A DNA stretch of 64,000 nucleotides from Pedobacter polaris (GTDB taxonomy: Bacteria > Bacteroidota > Bacteroidia > Sphingobacteriales > Sphingobacteriaceae). The translations under genes were made by a program, and so were the position numbers. Numbering within the stretch: position 1 is the stretch's first letter; the number at the start of each line of letters is the position of its first letter. Shown here piece after piece: positions 1-7,728 of the stretch. The stretch is taken from NCBI RefSeq assembly GCF_005116505.1, contig NZ_SWBR01000001.1, positions 1,116,001-1,180,000 of the forward strand, read 5' to 3'. The notes beneath the pieces were generated by a model that was not told where the DNA came from, did no database searches, and saw only the letters and a list, made by a program, of their open reading frames with translations.

Positions 1-1112
1 GGTAGAGGAATTCGATCAATCTGGCGTTCAATCAATTTCTCAATATTAGCTAGTTTGCGTTTATCTTTATTGTTCACCAAAGTTATTGCTGTTCCGGTAG
101 TTTCTGCTCTGGCTGTTCTGCCAATTCTATGAATATAATCCTCAGGATCTTGAGGCGCATCAAAATTAATTACCAAATCTATACCTGTCACATCAATCCC
201 ACGGCTCAATACATCAGTTCCAATAAGCACATTTAATTTGCTGTTTTTAAAATCTAGCATAATGGCTTCACGCTCTTTTTGCTCTAAATCACTATGAAAT
301 GCTGCCGCTTTTAAACCTAGCTTTTTAAAAACTTTGCCCAATTCTTTAACTTTCTCTTTTCGCCCTGCAAACACAATAATGCGTTTATAGGTTGCCGATT
401 TAAGAATTTCAGTTAATAAAGGTACTTTCTGGTCATCAAAAACCATGTAAACTTGTTGGTTAATACCCTCGGCAGGTTTAGAAATGGCCAGACTTATAGA
501 TTCAGGCGCATTTAATAACTTCCCAGCTAGTGTTCTAATTTTAGGTGGCATAGTGGCCGAAAACATCACTGTTTGGCGATCTTTTGGTAAGTAGCCAACA
601 ATTTTCATGATGTCCTCATAAAAACCCATATCTAACATTCTGTCTGCCTCATCTAAAACCAAGTGTTTTAGTTTATCCATCTTTAAAACTCCAGACGAAA
701 GGTGAGCAATTAATCTTCCAGGTGTTGCAATAATGATATCCACTCCTTCACGCATCGAACGTTTTTGTTGTTCATAAGCCATGCCATCCCCACCACCATA
801 AACCGTTAACGAACTTATGTTTGTGAAATAAGAAAGTGCTTCAACCTGTAAATCTATCTGTTGTGCAAGCTCACGTGTAGGGGTAAGAATTAGCGTAGTA
901 TTGTGCCTATCATGATCTTCAGTAAGCATATTCATGATGGGTAATAAGAAAGCACCTGTTTTTCCAGTTCCAGTTTGTGCGCAAGCAATTAAATCTTTAT
1001 TTGCTAAAATAAGTGGAATAGCTTGTTGTTGTATAGGCGTTGCGTTTTTGAAACCCATTGCCAGTAAACCCTCTAAAAGTTCGGGGTTGAAATTAAAATC
1101 TTTGAAATCCAA
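1..1112 (-). CDS. DEAD-box ATP-dependent RNA helicase, 3' end cut by window edge
   Basis: ATP-dependent RNA unwinding in the cytoplasm, probably for ribosome assembly or RNA turnover. Reading leftward, all helicase motifs are present in order: a Q motif (TPIQQQAIP), Walker A (AQTGTGKT), PTRELAQQ, TPGRL, DEAD, SAT, RGIDV and HRIGRTAR. About 370 codons are visible and the reading frame runs off the left edge, so the C-terminal tail, which usually separates RhlE-type from other subfamilies, is missing. No ATG lies at the 5' end. I chose a TTG at 1112 (product starting MDFKDFNF), since TTG starts recur in this window and the frame is closed about 30 nt further upstream. The family is certain; the exact start and subfamily are not. 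Confidence 0.93.
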   Translation of the reverse strand, partial: MDFKDFNFNPELLEGLLAMGFKNATPIQQQAIPLILANKDLIACAQTGTGKTGAFLLPIMNMLTEDHDRHNTTLILTPTRELAQQIDLQVEALSYFTNISSLTVYGGGDGMAYEQQKRSMREGVDIIIATPGRLIAHLSSGVLKMDKLKHLVLDEADRMLDMGFYEDIMKIVGYLPKDRQTVMFSATMPPKIRTLAGKLLNAPESISLAISKPAEGINQQVYMVFDDQKVPLLTEILKSATYKRIIVFAGRKEKVKELGKVFKKLGLKAAAFHSDLEQKEREAIMLDFKNSKLNVLIGTDVLSRGIDVTGIDLVINFDAPQDPEDYIHRIGRTARAETTGTAITLVNNKDKRKLANIEKLIERQIDRIPL

Positions 1113-1348
1113 TGTATTGTGTTGTAAATATGGGGTGTAAATTACCTTAAATTACAGCTAAAAACAAATTTAGAGATTTTAAAGGAGTTTAATTTTTATG
1201 AAAATCAAGATTTTTTGCAACTACCATCGTTCTTTCTGCTCTTAGCTACAATCTAATTTATACTTATCAGGCATTGTAAAAAGGGGTATTTTCTTTAATC
1301 AGGTTAAAAATTAAACTATATAGGAATTTAAGTTGTAAAATCATTAAA

Positions 1349-1381
1349 CAACAAAGCTCCGATTAAATGTCGAAGCTTGTT
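1349..1381 (-). terminator. Possible terminator downstream of the DUF4197 gene
   Basis: On the minus strand an imperfect stem (AACAAGCTTCGA against TCGGAGCTTTGTT, one bulge and one G-U pair) lies 20-50 nt after the stop of the DUF4197 gene and is followed by a T-rich run. It is weaker than the other terminators in the window. The rest of 1113-1402 shows nothing recognisable. Confidence 0.4.
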
Positions 1382-1402
1382 TTATACATTGAATATGTTC
1401 TG

Positions 1403-2137
1403 TTATTTCTTAGTATCAGCATAACCAAAAACCTTTTGCAATAAGCCAGTACTTCTAGCACTAATGTTATCTCTAATTTTTAGTTCTTCTTGTGCAACCT
1501 GAATAAACATTCCATCAATGGCTTTTTGAGCTACATAAGTAGATAGATCTGTATTTACTGGTCTAACTAAAGGTATTTTGTTATAAGCAGATGCCGCGTC
1601 ACTCCAATATCTAGTTGCACCAACTTTACTTAGACTTGTAGTAATTACTGGTCTAAATTTTTCCATTAGTTGTGCTGTAGTTACGCGTTTAAAATATTCT
1701 GTAGCTGAATTTTTATTGCCTAAAAGAATATTTGTTGCATCCGTTATGGTCATTTGTTTAATAGCAGCTACAAAAATTGGTTTTGCTTCTTTTGCGGCAT
1801 CTTCTGCAGCACGATTAATACTTAAAATTACATTATCGGCTAGTGAATTTAAGCCCACACTTCGTAGCGTTTTTTCTACTTTTTGTGCTTCCGTTGGAAA
1901 TAATATTTTAACAGCTAAGTTGCCAAGAAAACCATCTTTTGCCGAAAGTCTATCAGCTCCAGCTGTTGTGCCAAACTCTAAGGCTTGTTTTAAACCCGAG
2001 CTAATCTCTAATGTTGTTGGAGTTCCATTAGCTGGAATTTGCTTTAATATGCTACCAATTGCGTTTTGGCTTTGTACATCGCAACTACTTATAAAAACTA
2101 GCGCCATTGCACCTAAATATAAACCGATTTTTTTCAT
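1403..2137 (-). CDS. DUF4197 family lipoprotein
   Basis: A 244-residue predicted lipoprotein of unknown function. The product begins MKKIGLYLGAMALVFISSC, a classic lipoprotein signal with a lipobox Cys near residue 19, so it should be anchored on the periplasmic face of a membrane. The body is a helical domain resembling the DUF4197 family, with alternating Ala/Leu-rich segments and the family-like stretches around GLKQALEFG and GFLGNLAVKILFP. An in-frame upstream extension exists to 2200, but it would bury the signal peptide, so I start at the ATG at 2137. It is divergent from the sigma factor gene. No catalytic motif is visible and I do not assign a function. Confidence 0.8.
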   Translation of the reverse strand: MKKIGLYLGAMALVFISSCDVQSQNAIGSILKQIPANGTPTTLEISSGLKQALEFGTTAGADRLSAKDGFLGNLAVKILFPTEAQKVEKTLRSVGLNSLADNVILSINRAAEDAAKEAKPIFVAAIKQMTITDATNILLGNKNSATEYFKRVTTAQLMEKFRPVITTSLSKVGATRYWSDAASAYNKIPLVRPVNTDLSTYVAQKAIDGMFIQVAQEELKIRDNISARSTGLLQKVFGYADTKK

Positions 2138-2245
2138 CTTATCTTTAAATTTCTGAGAGCATAAATTTGCTTCAGCAATAGTAAGCAAATCTACTGCCAC
2201 TAATTTTATCTTTTCACATATTTTATCAATCGCAATTCGATTTGC

Positions 2246-2277
2246 TTGCCCTTATCGGAAAATATTTTTTATACTTG
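2246..2277 (+). promoter_or_regulatory. Candidate promoter of the ECF sigma factor gene
   Basis: A TTG at 2246-2248 is followed after 21 nt by TATACTTG, a one-base variant of the Bacteroidota -7 box TAnnTTTG. A transcript would start near 2283, just ahead of the TTG start codon at 2303. Confidence 0.4.
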
Positions 2278-2302
2278 AAGAACATTTAGCCGATTACCCA
2301 AT

Positions 2303-2881
2303 TTGAAGTTTATAAAAAACACCTCTAAAATAAATGAGCAAGACGATTTATCGCTCATTGCCGCTTATCAGCAAAGTGGTAATTTGGAAGTGTTGGGTAC
2401 ACTTTACAACAAATACATGCACTTGGTTTTTGGGGTTTGCTTTAATTATTTTAAAGACGAAGAACTAAGTAAAGATGCAGTTATGCAGATTTTTGAAGAA
2501 TTGGTAGTAAAGCTTAAAGTTCATCAAGTACAAAACTTTAAAAGCTGGCTTCATGTTTTATCTCGAAACCATTGTTTAATGGCTTTAAGGAAAGCTGCAA
2601 AAAATCCGACGGTAGCAATGGAAGATAATTTTGTGGAAAATGGAGATTTTGTGCATCTAGATATAGAAGATACAAAAGAGACACAGCTAACCATAATGGA
2701 AAAATGCATGGAAACTTTGCCAGAAGAGCAAAGGAAGAGTGTAGATTTATTTTATTTGCAGGAAAAATGTTATAAGGAAGTTGCCGATATAACTGGATAT
2801 GATATGCTTAAAGTGAAAAGTTATATCCAAAATGGAAAGAGGAATTTGAAAATTTGTATTGAAAAGAACAGTGAGTTATAA
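2303..2881 (+). CDS. RNA polymerase sigma-70 family (ECF-type) factor
   Basis: A 192-residue alternative sigma factor that directs RNA polymerase to a dedicated promoter set. Region 2 spans roughly residues 18-95 (GTLYNKYMHLVFGVCFNYF, then a FKSWLHVLSRNHCL segment typical of region 2.4). Region 4 spans about 130-185 (MEKCMETLPEEQRKSVDLFYLQEKCYKEVADITG, with a helix-turn-helix). The start is a TTG: no ATG is near, and a plausible promoter lies 20-50 nt upstream. It overlaps the next gene by 23 nt, which implies translational coupling. That gene looks like its membrane anti-sigma partner, so the factor is probably held inactive until an envelope signal arrives (inference). Confidence 0.88.
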   Translation: MKFIKNTSKINEQDDLSLIAAYQQSGNLEVLGTLYNKYMHLVFGVCFNYFKDEELSKDAVMQIFEELVVKLKVHQVQNFKSWLHVLSRNHCLMALRKAAKNPTVAMEDNFVENGDFVHLDIEDTKETQLTIMEKCMETLPEEQRKSVDLFYLQEKCYKEVADITGYDMLKVKSYIQNGKRNLKICIEKNSEL

Positions 2882-4088
2882 CGAGTGGTTAGATATAGAT
2901 GTATTAGAAGATTATCTTGATGGTAAACTTGATGCTAAAGCTATGCACCAAGTAGAAAAACTTTCGCTAGAAGATCCTTTTGTGGCCCAAGCCTTAGAGG
3001 GTTTAAGTAAATCGCCGAGACGAAATCAATCTTTATCGCTTTTACAAAAACAATTACAAGAAAGAATAACCCTAAAACCTGTTGAAAAGAAAATATGGGC
3101 GATTACTTCGCAACGCTTAAGTATAGCTGCGGCTGCGGCAGTTTTATTTATTGCGGTAAGTATTCTGTTTTGGATGAAAGGAAACAAACGTCAAGAAATG
3201 TTAGCATCAAACGAGCCTAAAAAGGTTGATGTTAAAATTGCACCTCAAGTAGCTACTAATAAACAAGAGGCACAACCAATTATTGAAGATAAGGTTTCGG
3301 TAGATAAACCATTAGTACCAAAAACTACCATTAAAGATGGGGTGGATAAAGTAAAGGTCATTAAAGAAGCTCCAATAGTTGTCACAAATGAAAAAGCTGT
3401 GGTAATAAGCCCCCCGGCTACTGCGGTTGTTACTCGTGAAAAAGTTGTTGCCGAAGAAATGCAAAACGTAGCTTTATTAAAAGGAAAACAACAATCAGAA
3501 AGCAAGGCGGCAGTAATGGCATTGCCAAGCAAAGCTGAAGGAATTACCCCAAGTTATTTTACTGGTAAAGTGATTTCAAAAGAGAATGGCCTACCAATTC
3601 CGGGGGCAATTGTAAGAGTTTCTGGAGTTGATAGGGGTACTGCCACTGATAGAAATGGGGAGTTTAAAATTGCTTCGGATAGTACCCAGAACCAAAAATT
3701 AACTATTGGTTATATTGGCTATGCAACAGCAGAAGTTGGTGCTAAATCTAATCAGCCAATAAATATTTTACTAGAGAATGATAATAAAAGCTTAAAAGAG
3801 GTTAGCATTAACCCTGCTTCAAAAGTTGGAGCCACACCATTGGGTGGATGGGACAATTATCAAACCTACCTTAAGGCAAACAATAAGCTTGCAAAAAACA
3901 CTGTTGATAAACAAGAAGTTGAGCTTGATTTTCAAGTCAGGAAAGATGGCTCAGTAACAGCAATTAAAATCATTAAATCTGCTGGTAAAGAAAATGACAA
4001 GGAAGCTATTCGTTTATTAAAAGATGGTCCAAAATGGATTTTCATTTCAAATGAGAAAAATCTAGGCCAATTGAAAATTAAATTCTAA
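2859..4088 (+). CDS. Membrane anti-sigma-like protein with CarboxypepD_reg-like and TonB-like C-terminal domains
   Basis: A 409-residue single-pass membrane protein. Residues 1-70 are a cytoplasmic helical segment with the acidic IDVLEDYLDGKLD start seen in anti-sigma proteins. Residues 88-106 are a hydrophobic span. Residues 107-230 form a Lys/Val/Pro-rich linker. Residues 234-306 are a carboxypeptidase-regulatory-like beta domain (GKVISKENGLPIPGAIV... GTATDRNGEF). Residues 328-409 resemble a TonB C-terminal domain (DFQVRKDGSVTAIKIIKSAG). The TTG at 2859 lies inside the sigma gene; a GTG at 2871 is an alternative. The overlap and layout point to control of the adjacent sigma factor, with the outer domains sensing or contacting the outer membrane. 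The sensing role is inference. Confidence 0.75.
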   Translation: MKRTVSYNEWLDIDVLEDYLDGKLDAKAMHQVEKLSLEDPFVAQALEGLSKSPRRNQSLSLLQKQLQERITLKPVEKKIWAITSQRLSIAAAAAVLFIAVSILFWMKGNKRQEMLASNEPKKVDVKIAPQVATNKQEAQPIIEDKVSVDKPLVPKTTIKDGVDKVKVIKEAPIVVTNEKAVVISPPATAVVTREKVVAEEMQNVALLKGKQQSESKAAVMALPSKAEGITPSYFTGKVISKENGLPIPGAIVRVSGVDRGTATDRNGEFKIASDSTQNQKLTIGYIGYATAEVGAKSNQPINILLENDNKSLKEVSINPASKVGATPLGGWDNYQTYLKANNKLAKNTVDKQEVELDFQVRKDGSVTAIKIIKSAGKENDKEAIRLLKDGPKWIFISNEKNLGQLKIKF

Positions 4089-4101
4089 CTCGCTATTGCT
4101 G

Positions 4102-4109
4102 TAACTTTG
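4102..4109 (+). promoter_or_regulatory. -7 box upstream of the PaiB-like gene
   Basis: TAACTTTG is an exact match to TAnnTTTG, 36 nt before the ATG at 4146. No well-spaced -33 TTG was found. Confidence 0.45.
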
Positions 4110-4145
4110 TATAGCTTCTCAAAGTCTATATAAAAAACAGGTTCA

Positions 4146-4760
4146 ATGTACAAAAGTTCAATATTCGAAGAAAAAGATGCTGATAAAGTATTAGCATTTA
4201 TGCAGGCTCATTCTTTTGTAACTTTAATTGGTTACGATGGAATTTACCCAGTTGCTACTCAAATTCCAGTTCATATTTACCACAATGAACATGAGATTCG
4301 GATTGTTGGACATATCATGAAAAAGACAGATCATTATCAAGCATTTGCCAAAAATGAAAACGTATTAGCCCTTTTTACTGGGGCTCATTCTTATATCAGT
4401 GCTTCAAGTTATCAAGAACCAGCAGTTGCCTCTACATGGAACTATAGTGCTGTACAGGCAAAAGGAAAAATAAGATTGATGAATGATGATGAAACGAGAG
4501 AAGTAATCAAACATTTAACGAATAGCTATGAGGATCCGAGTAAAAGTCCCGCTGCTTTCCATAAGATGACAGATGATTATATTAATAAAAACCTAAAAGC
4601 AATATCAGGGTTTGAGATTAGAGTGGAAGAGCTTAATAATGTCTTTAAATTAAGTCAAAATCACCCAAATGCAAACAGAGAAAAAATTGTTGCTAATTTA
4701 ACTCAGAGCAATGATAAAAACGCTCAAGAAGTAGCAAGGGAAATGAAAGAAATGTTGTAA
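4146..4760 (+). CDS. PaiB-like FMN-binding negative transcriptional regulator family protein
   Basis: A 204-residue cytoplasmic protein of the PaiB/FMN-binding split-barrel family. In Bacillus, PaiB is linked to repression of sporulation and protease genes; many Bacteroidota members have no known target. The N-terminus (MYKSSIFEEKD, then FVTLIGYDGIYPVATQIPV), the central AHSYISASSYQ..STWNY segment and the C-terminal KLSQNHPNANREKI block all fit the family at its usual length. It has its own -7 box and ends in a shared terminator facing metK, so it is transcribed alone. The family call is firm; regulatory function is not shown by the sequence. Confidence 0.88.
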   Translation: MYKSSIFEEKDADKVLAFMQAHSFVTLIGYDGIYPVATQIPVHIYHNEHEIRIVGHIMKKTDHYQAFAKNENVLALFTGAHSYISASSYQEPAVASTWNYSAVQAKGKIRLMNDDETREVIKHLTNSYEDPSKSPAAFHKMTDDYINKNLKAISGFEIRVEELNNVFKLSQNHPNANREKIVANLTQSNDKNAQEVAREMKEML

Positions 4761-4775
4761 CTTATTACAAACAAA

Positions 4776-4804
4776 AAAGGAAGGGTTTATGGCCCTTCCT
4801 TTCT
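4776..4804. terminator. Bidirectional intrinsic terminator between the PaiB-like gene and metK
   Basis: A perfect 10-bp stem (AAAGGAAGGG / CCCTTCCTTT) with a 7-nt loop, flanked by A-run and T-run. It lies between two converging genes and can terminate both. Confidence 0.85.
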
Positions 4805-4823
4805 TATATAAATAGTCTTTCAG

Positions 4824-6110
4824 TTATAATGAAAAAGCAGATTTTACCTTGTCAACAAAATCTAATTTCTCCCAGGTAAACAATTCAACCGTAACGGTTT
4901 TTTCTTCTCCATTAGGAGTCCTAAAAACTTTGGTAACTGTTTCAGGTTTACGTCCCATGTGCCCGTAGGCAGCAGTTTCGCTATAAATCGGATTTCTTAG
5001 TTTCAAACGTTGCTCAATAAAGTAAGGACGCATGTCAAAAATAGATTCAACTTTTTTACTGATTTCTCCATCGGTTAATGCAACTTTTGAAGTGCCATAG
5101 GTAACAACATTTATAGAAGTTGGTTTTGCTACTCCAATGGCATAAGAAACCTGAACTAAAATTTCATCTGCTACGCCGGCTGCAACTAAGTTTTTTGCAA
5201 TATGACGCGTCGCATAGGCAGCACTCCTGTCCACTTTACTTGGATCTTTTCCAGAGAAGGCACCACCACCGTGAGCACCTTTTCCGCCGTAGGTATCAAC
5301 AATAATTTTTCTTCCTGTTAGGCCGGTATCTCCGTGTGGTCCACCAATCACAAATACACCAGTTGGGTTAATGTGGTAAGTAATGTGGTCATTAAATAAA
5401 TGAGCATATTGGGGATATTTTGCCTTAATCCTCGGAATTAATATGGAGATTAAATCACTTTTAATTTTAACCAACATTTCTTCATTTGCAATATCCTTAT
5501 CTTCTTTTGAATTAGACAGAGGTTTAACAAAATCATCGTGTTGGGTTGAGATTACAATGGCATCAATTCGTTGAGGCTTATTATCATCAGAATATTCTAA
5601 AGTAACTTGAGATTTTGCATCCGGACGTAAATAAGTAATTTCAGCATTTTCTCTCCTCAAATTAGCCAATTCTCTTAATAGCGCATGAGACAAATCAAGA
5701 GCTAATGGCATATAGTTTTCAGTCTCGCTAGTTGCATACCCAAACATCATTCCCTGATCTCCGGCACCCTGATCTTCTTTGTTTTTTCTGTCTACACCCT
5801 GGTTAATATCCTCAGACTGTTCGTGTATAGCCGATAAAATTCCACAAGAATTAGCTTCAAACATATACTCGCTCTTTGTGTAACCAATCTTTTTGATTAC
5901 GTCTCTTGCAATCTGTTGAACATCTAAATAAGTTTTAGATTTAACCTCGCCGGCTAAAATAACCTGACCAGTTGTTACCAAAGTTTCGCATGCAACCTTT
6001 GATTCTGTATCAAAAGCTAAAAAGTTATCAATTAGTGCGTCTGAAATTTGATCTGCAATTTTATCAGGATGGCCTTCGGATACAGATTCTGATGTAAATA
6101 AATACGACAT
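4824..6110 (-). CDS. metK: S-adenosylmethionine synthetase
   Basis: Makes S-adenosylmethionine from methionine and ATP in the cytoplasm. The 428-residue product is slightly longer than the usual 385-400. It carries the N-terminal [17 protein letters not shown] motif, the nucleotide-binding [12 protein letters not shown] loop near residue 115, the [21 protein letters not shown] block and the [16 protein letters not shown] phosphate loop. The extra length comes mostly from an acidic/Lys-rich insert around residues 195-215 ([14 protein letters not shown]). The gene is monocistronic, with a strong promoter, a leader of about 155 nt containing a SAM-II riboswitch, and a shared terminator. The expected logic is product feedback: SAM binding to the leader lowers metK expression. 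Confidence 0.98.
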   Translation of the reverse strand: MSYLFTSESVSEGHPDKIADQISDALIDNFLAFDTESKVACETLVTTGQVILAGEVKSKTYLDVQQIARDVIKKIGYTKSEYMFEANSCGILSAIHEQSEDINQGVDRKNKEDQGAGDQGMMFGYATSETENYMPLALDLSHALLRELANLRRENAEITYLRPDAKSQVTLEYSDDNKPQRIDAIVISTQHDDFVKPLSNSKEDKDIANEEMLVKIKSDLISILIPRIKAKYPQYAHLFNDHITYHINPTGVFVIGGPHGDTGLTGRKIIVDTYGGKGAHGGGAFSGKDPSKVDRSAAYATRHIAKNLVAAGVADEILVQVSYAIGVAKPTSINVVTYGTSKVALTDGEISKKVESIFDMRPYFIEQRLKLRNPIYSETAAYGHMGRKPETVTKVFRTPNGEEKTVTVELFTWEKLDFVDKVKSAFSL

Positions 6111-6150
6111 TTTAAATATTTAAATTTATTATAAATTTATGATGTAAAAT

Positions 6151-6264
6151 GTAGACTGATCAAAAATAATAGGCAGTAAAAGGAAGTGTAGTTATGGTTA
6201 GCACTTTTTTTTACGTGGTTGCAATCCAGCTATAATTAAATAACTTCGCAAATCAGTCCACTTT
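6151..6264 (-). ncRNA. SAM-II riboswitch and downstream anti-P1 segment in the metK leader
   Basis: Read on the minus strand from 6262, the leader shows the SAM-II layout. P1 5' strand GTGG (6261-6258) is followed by CTGATTTG. A small extra hairpin (AGTTAT/ATAGCT) comes next, then GGATTGCAA and the P1 3' strand CCAC (6218-6215). An A-rich stretch and GTGCTAACC end the core (to 6196). Conserved SAM-II elements (UGAUUU, AUUGCAA, A-rich linker, GCUAA) are in order, and P1 pairs exactly. Further on, ATCAGTCTAC (6160-6151) can pair with GTGGACTGAT of P1, giving an alternative fold. The location before metK supports the call. No covariance model was run. Confidence 0.8.
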
Positions 6265-6271
6265 AACACTG

Positions 6272-6303
6272 CAAAATTACTATATATATTATTAATAGTC
6301 AAA
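6272..6303 (-). promoter_or_regulatory. Promoter of metK
   Basis: On the minus strand TTTG (6303-6300), 20-nt spacer, then TAATTTTG (6279-6272): a full match to the Bacteroidota consensus. It would start transcription a few bases ahead of the SAM-II aptamer. Confidence 0.75.
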
Positions 6304-6342
6304 AAATATCAATTATTTTGTGAAGATCTAATTCTTCAAAAA

Positions 6343-7221
6343 TTGTCAAAAGCAAATATCTTATTTATTATTAACCCTATTTCTGGTGGTAAAAAGAAAT
6401 TAAAAATACCAGCATTAATAGATTTGTATTTAGATAAAGCAAAGTTCAATGCCAACTTTAGCTATACTGAATATATTGGCCATGCTGCAGAAATTGCAGA
6501 AGAAGCCAGCAATAAGAACTTCGATATTATTATCGCAGTGGGAGGAGATGGAACAATAAATGAAATTGCCCCAAAAGTAATGCAGCAAAATAAAGTGCTT
6601 GGCATCATTCCATTTGGTTCTGGCAATGGATTGGCAAGGTTTCTAAAAATACCCATGGATACCATAAAAGCAATCCAGCTTATTAACAATTTTAAAATCC
6701 AGGTTGTAGATGCTGCAAAACTAAATGAGCGATATTTCTTTAATATGGCTGGTATGGGTTTTGACGCTCATATTAGTTCAGTTTTCGCAGGGAATAAAAG
6801 TCGCGGTTTAAGAGGGTACGTAGAAATGGGATTAAAAGAAATGACGTCTTATCTACCTCAGACCTATGAAATTGAGATTGACGGGATTAATTTTACTCGA
6901 GAAGCTTACCTAGTAAGCGTTGCAAATTCATCGCAATACGGTAATAATGTACATATCTCTCCAAAATCTTCGTTAATAGATGGCTTATTAGATATATGTA
7001 TTGTAAAACCTTTTCCATTATACAAATTACCAGTATTAGCTTATCAAATGTTAAGTAAATCAACAGACAGGTCAGACATGGTAGAAATACTAAAGGGTAA
7101 AAATATTAAAATAACCAGAGCAAAGGAAGATTCTATCCACCTAGATGGTGAGCCATACTTTATGGGCAAAGCAATAAATATAGAGGTTATCCCTTTGGCC
7201 TTAAATATCATTACAAAATAG
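6343..7221 (+). CDS. YegS/diacylglycerol kinase family lipid kinase
   Basis: A 292-residue soluble or membrane-associated kinase that should transfer phosphate from ATP to a lipid such as diacylglycerol, feeding phospholipid recycling. The nucleotide-binding GGDGTINEIAP motif lies near residue 70 and the PFGSGNGLAR motif near 92; the N-terminal LFIINPISGGKK strand-loop is also typical. The C-terminal beta-sandwich ends with the family's LDGEPY motif. The start is TTG at 6343, giving MSKANILF, with no ATG in reach. A small SUI1-type gene follows after 17 nt, so the two are probably co-transcribed. The lipid substrate cannot be told from sequence. Confidence 0.9.
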   Translation: MSKANILFIINPISGGKKKLKIPALIDLYLDKAKFNANFSYTEYIGHAAEIAEEASNKNFDIIIAVGGDGTINEIAPKVMQQNKVLGIIPFGSGNGLARFLKIPMDTIKAIQLINNFKIQVVDAAKLNERYFFNMAGMGFDAHISSVFAGNKSRGLRGYVEMGLKEMTSYLPQTYEIEIDGINFTREAYLVSVANSSQYGNNVHISPKSSLIDGLLDICIVKPFPLYKLPVLAYQMLSKSTDRSDMVEILKGKNIKITRAKEDSIHLDGEPYFMGKAINIEVIPLALNIITK

Positions 7222-7238
7222 AATACTGTTGTAGCGCT

Positions 7239-7595
7239 ATGAAAAATACAAAGAAAAAAGTAATTAATGATTTTGGTGGAATAATGTATTCAACCGACCC
7301 AGCTTTTACGTATGAAGATCATACACTATCTAGTGATGAAAGCCTACCGAATAATCAACAAGATTTAAGAATAATGCTCGATAGGAAGAACAGAGGGGGT
7401 AAAGCAGTTACATTAATTACAGGGTATCAGGGAACTGATGAAAATTTGCAGGTTTTAGCCAAAATGCTAAAAACCAAATGTGGTGTGGGCGGAGCAGCTA
7501 AAGATGGTGAAATTTTAATACAAGGTGATTTTAGAGAAAAGGTGTTTCTAATGCTGCAAAAAGAAGGATACAAAGTGAAAAAATCTGGAGGTTAA
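7239..7595 (+). CDS. SUI1/eIF1-like (YciH family) translation factor
   Basis: A 118-residue protein with a C-terminal SUI1 domain (residues 45-115: GKAVTLITGYQGTDENLQVLAKMLKTKCGVGG, then KDGEILIQGDFREKV). The domain is shared with eukaryotic initiation factor eIF1, and bacterial YciH is thought to influence fidelity of initiation. The first 45 residues are a variable acidic extension. It follows the lipid kinase by 17 nt; no functional link between them is evident. The family call is clear, and the role in this organism is inferred from homology only. Confidence 0.9.
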   Translation: MKNTKKKVINDFGGIMYSTDPAFTYEDHTLSSDESLPNNQQDLRIMLDRKNRGGKAVTLITGYQGTDENLQVLAKMLKTKCGVGGAAKDGEILIQGDFREKVFLMLQKEGYKVKKSGG

Positions 7596-7700
7596 ATTTG
7601 ATATTAATTAATTGTTTATCAGTTAGTTAAATGATAGTGTATTTGCCACAATAAGTAAATTTTTTACTAAAAAAGCACGTTTTTTGAGTTAATATCTGCT

Positions 7701-7708
7701 TAGCTTTG
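7701..7708 (+). promoter_or_regulatory. -7 box upstream of pckA
   Basis: TAGCTTTG matches TAnnTTTG 20 nt before the pckA ATG. A TTTG sits only 14 nt upstream, shorter than usual. Confidence 0.45.
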
Positions 7709-7728
7709 TAGCATATTAAACCAAATAT

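Noticed and set aside
934..1140. Plus-strand reading frame over the helicase start
   Set aside because: Antisense shadow of the DEAD-box gene, whose motifs are complete on the minus strand.
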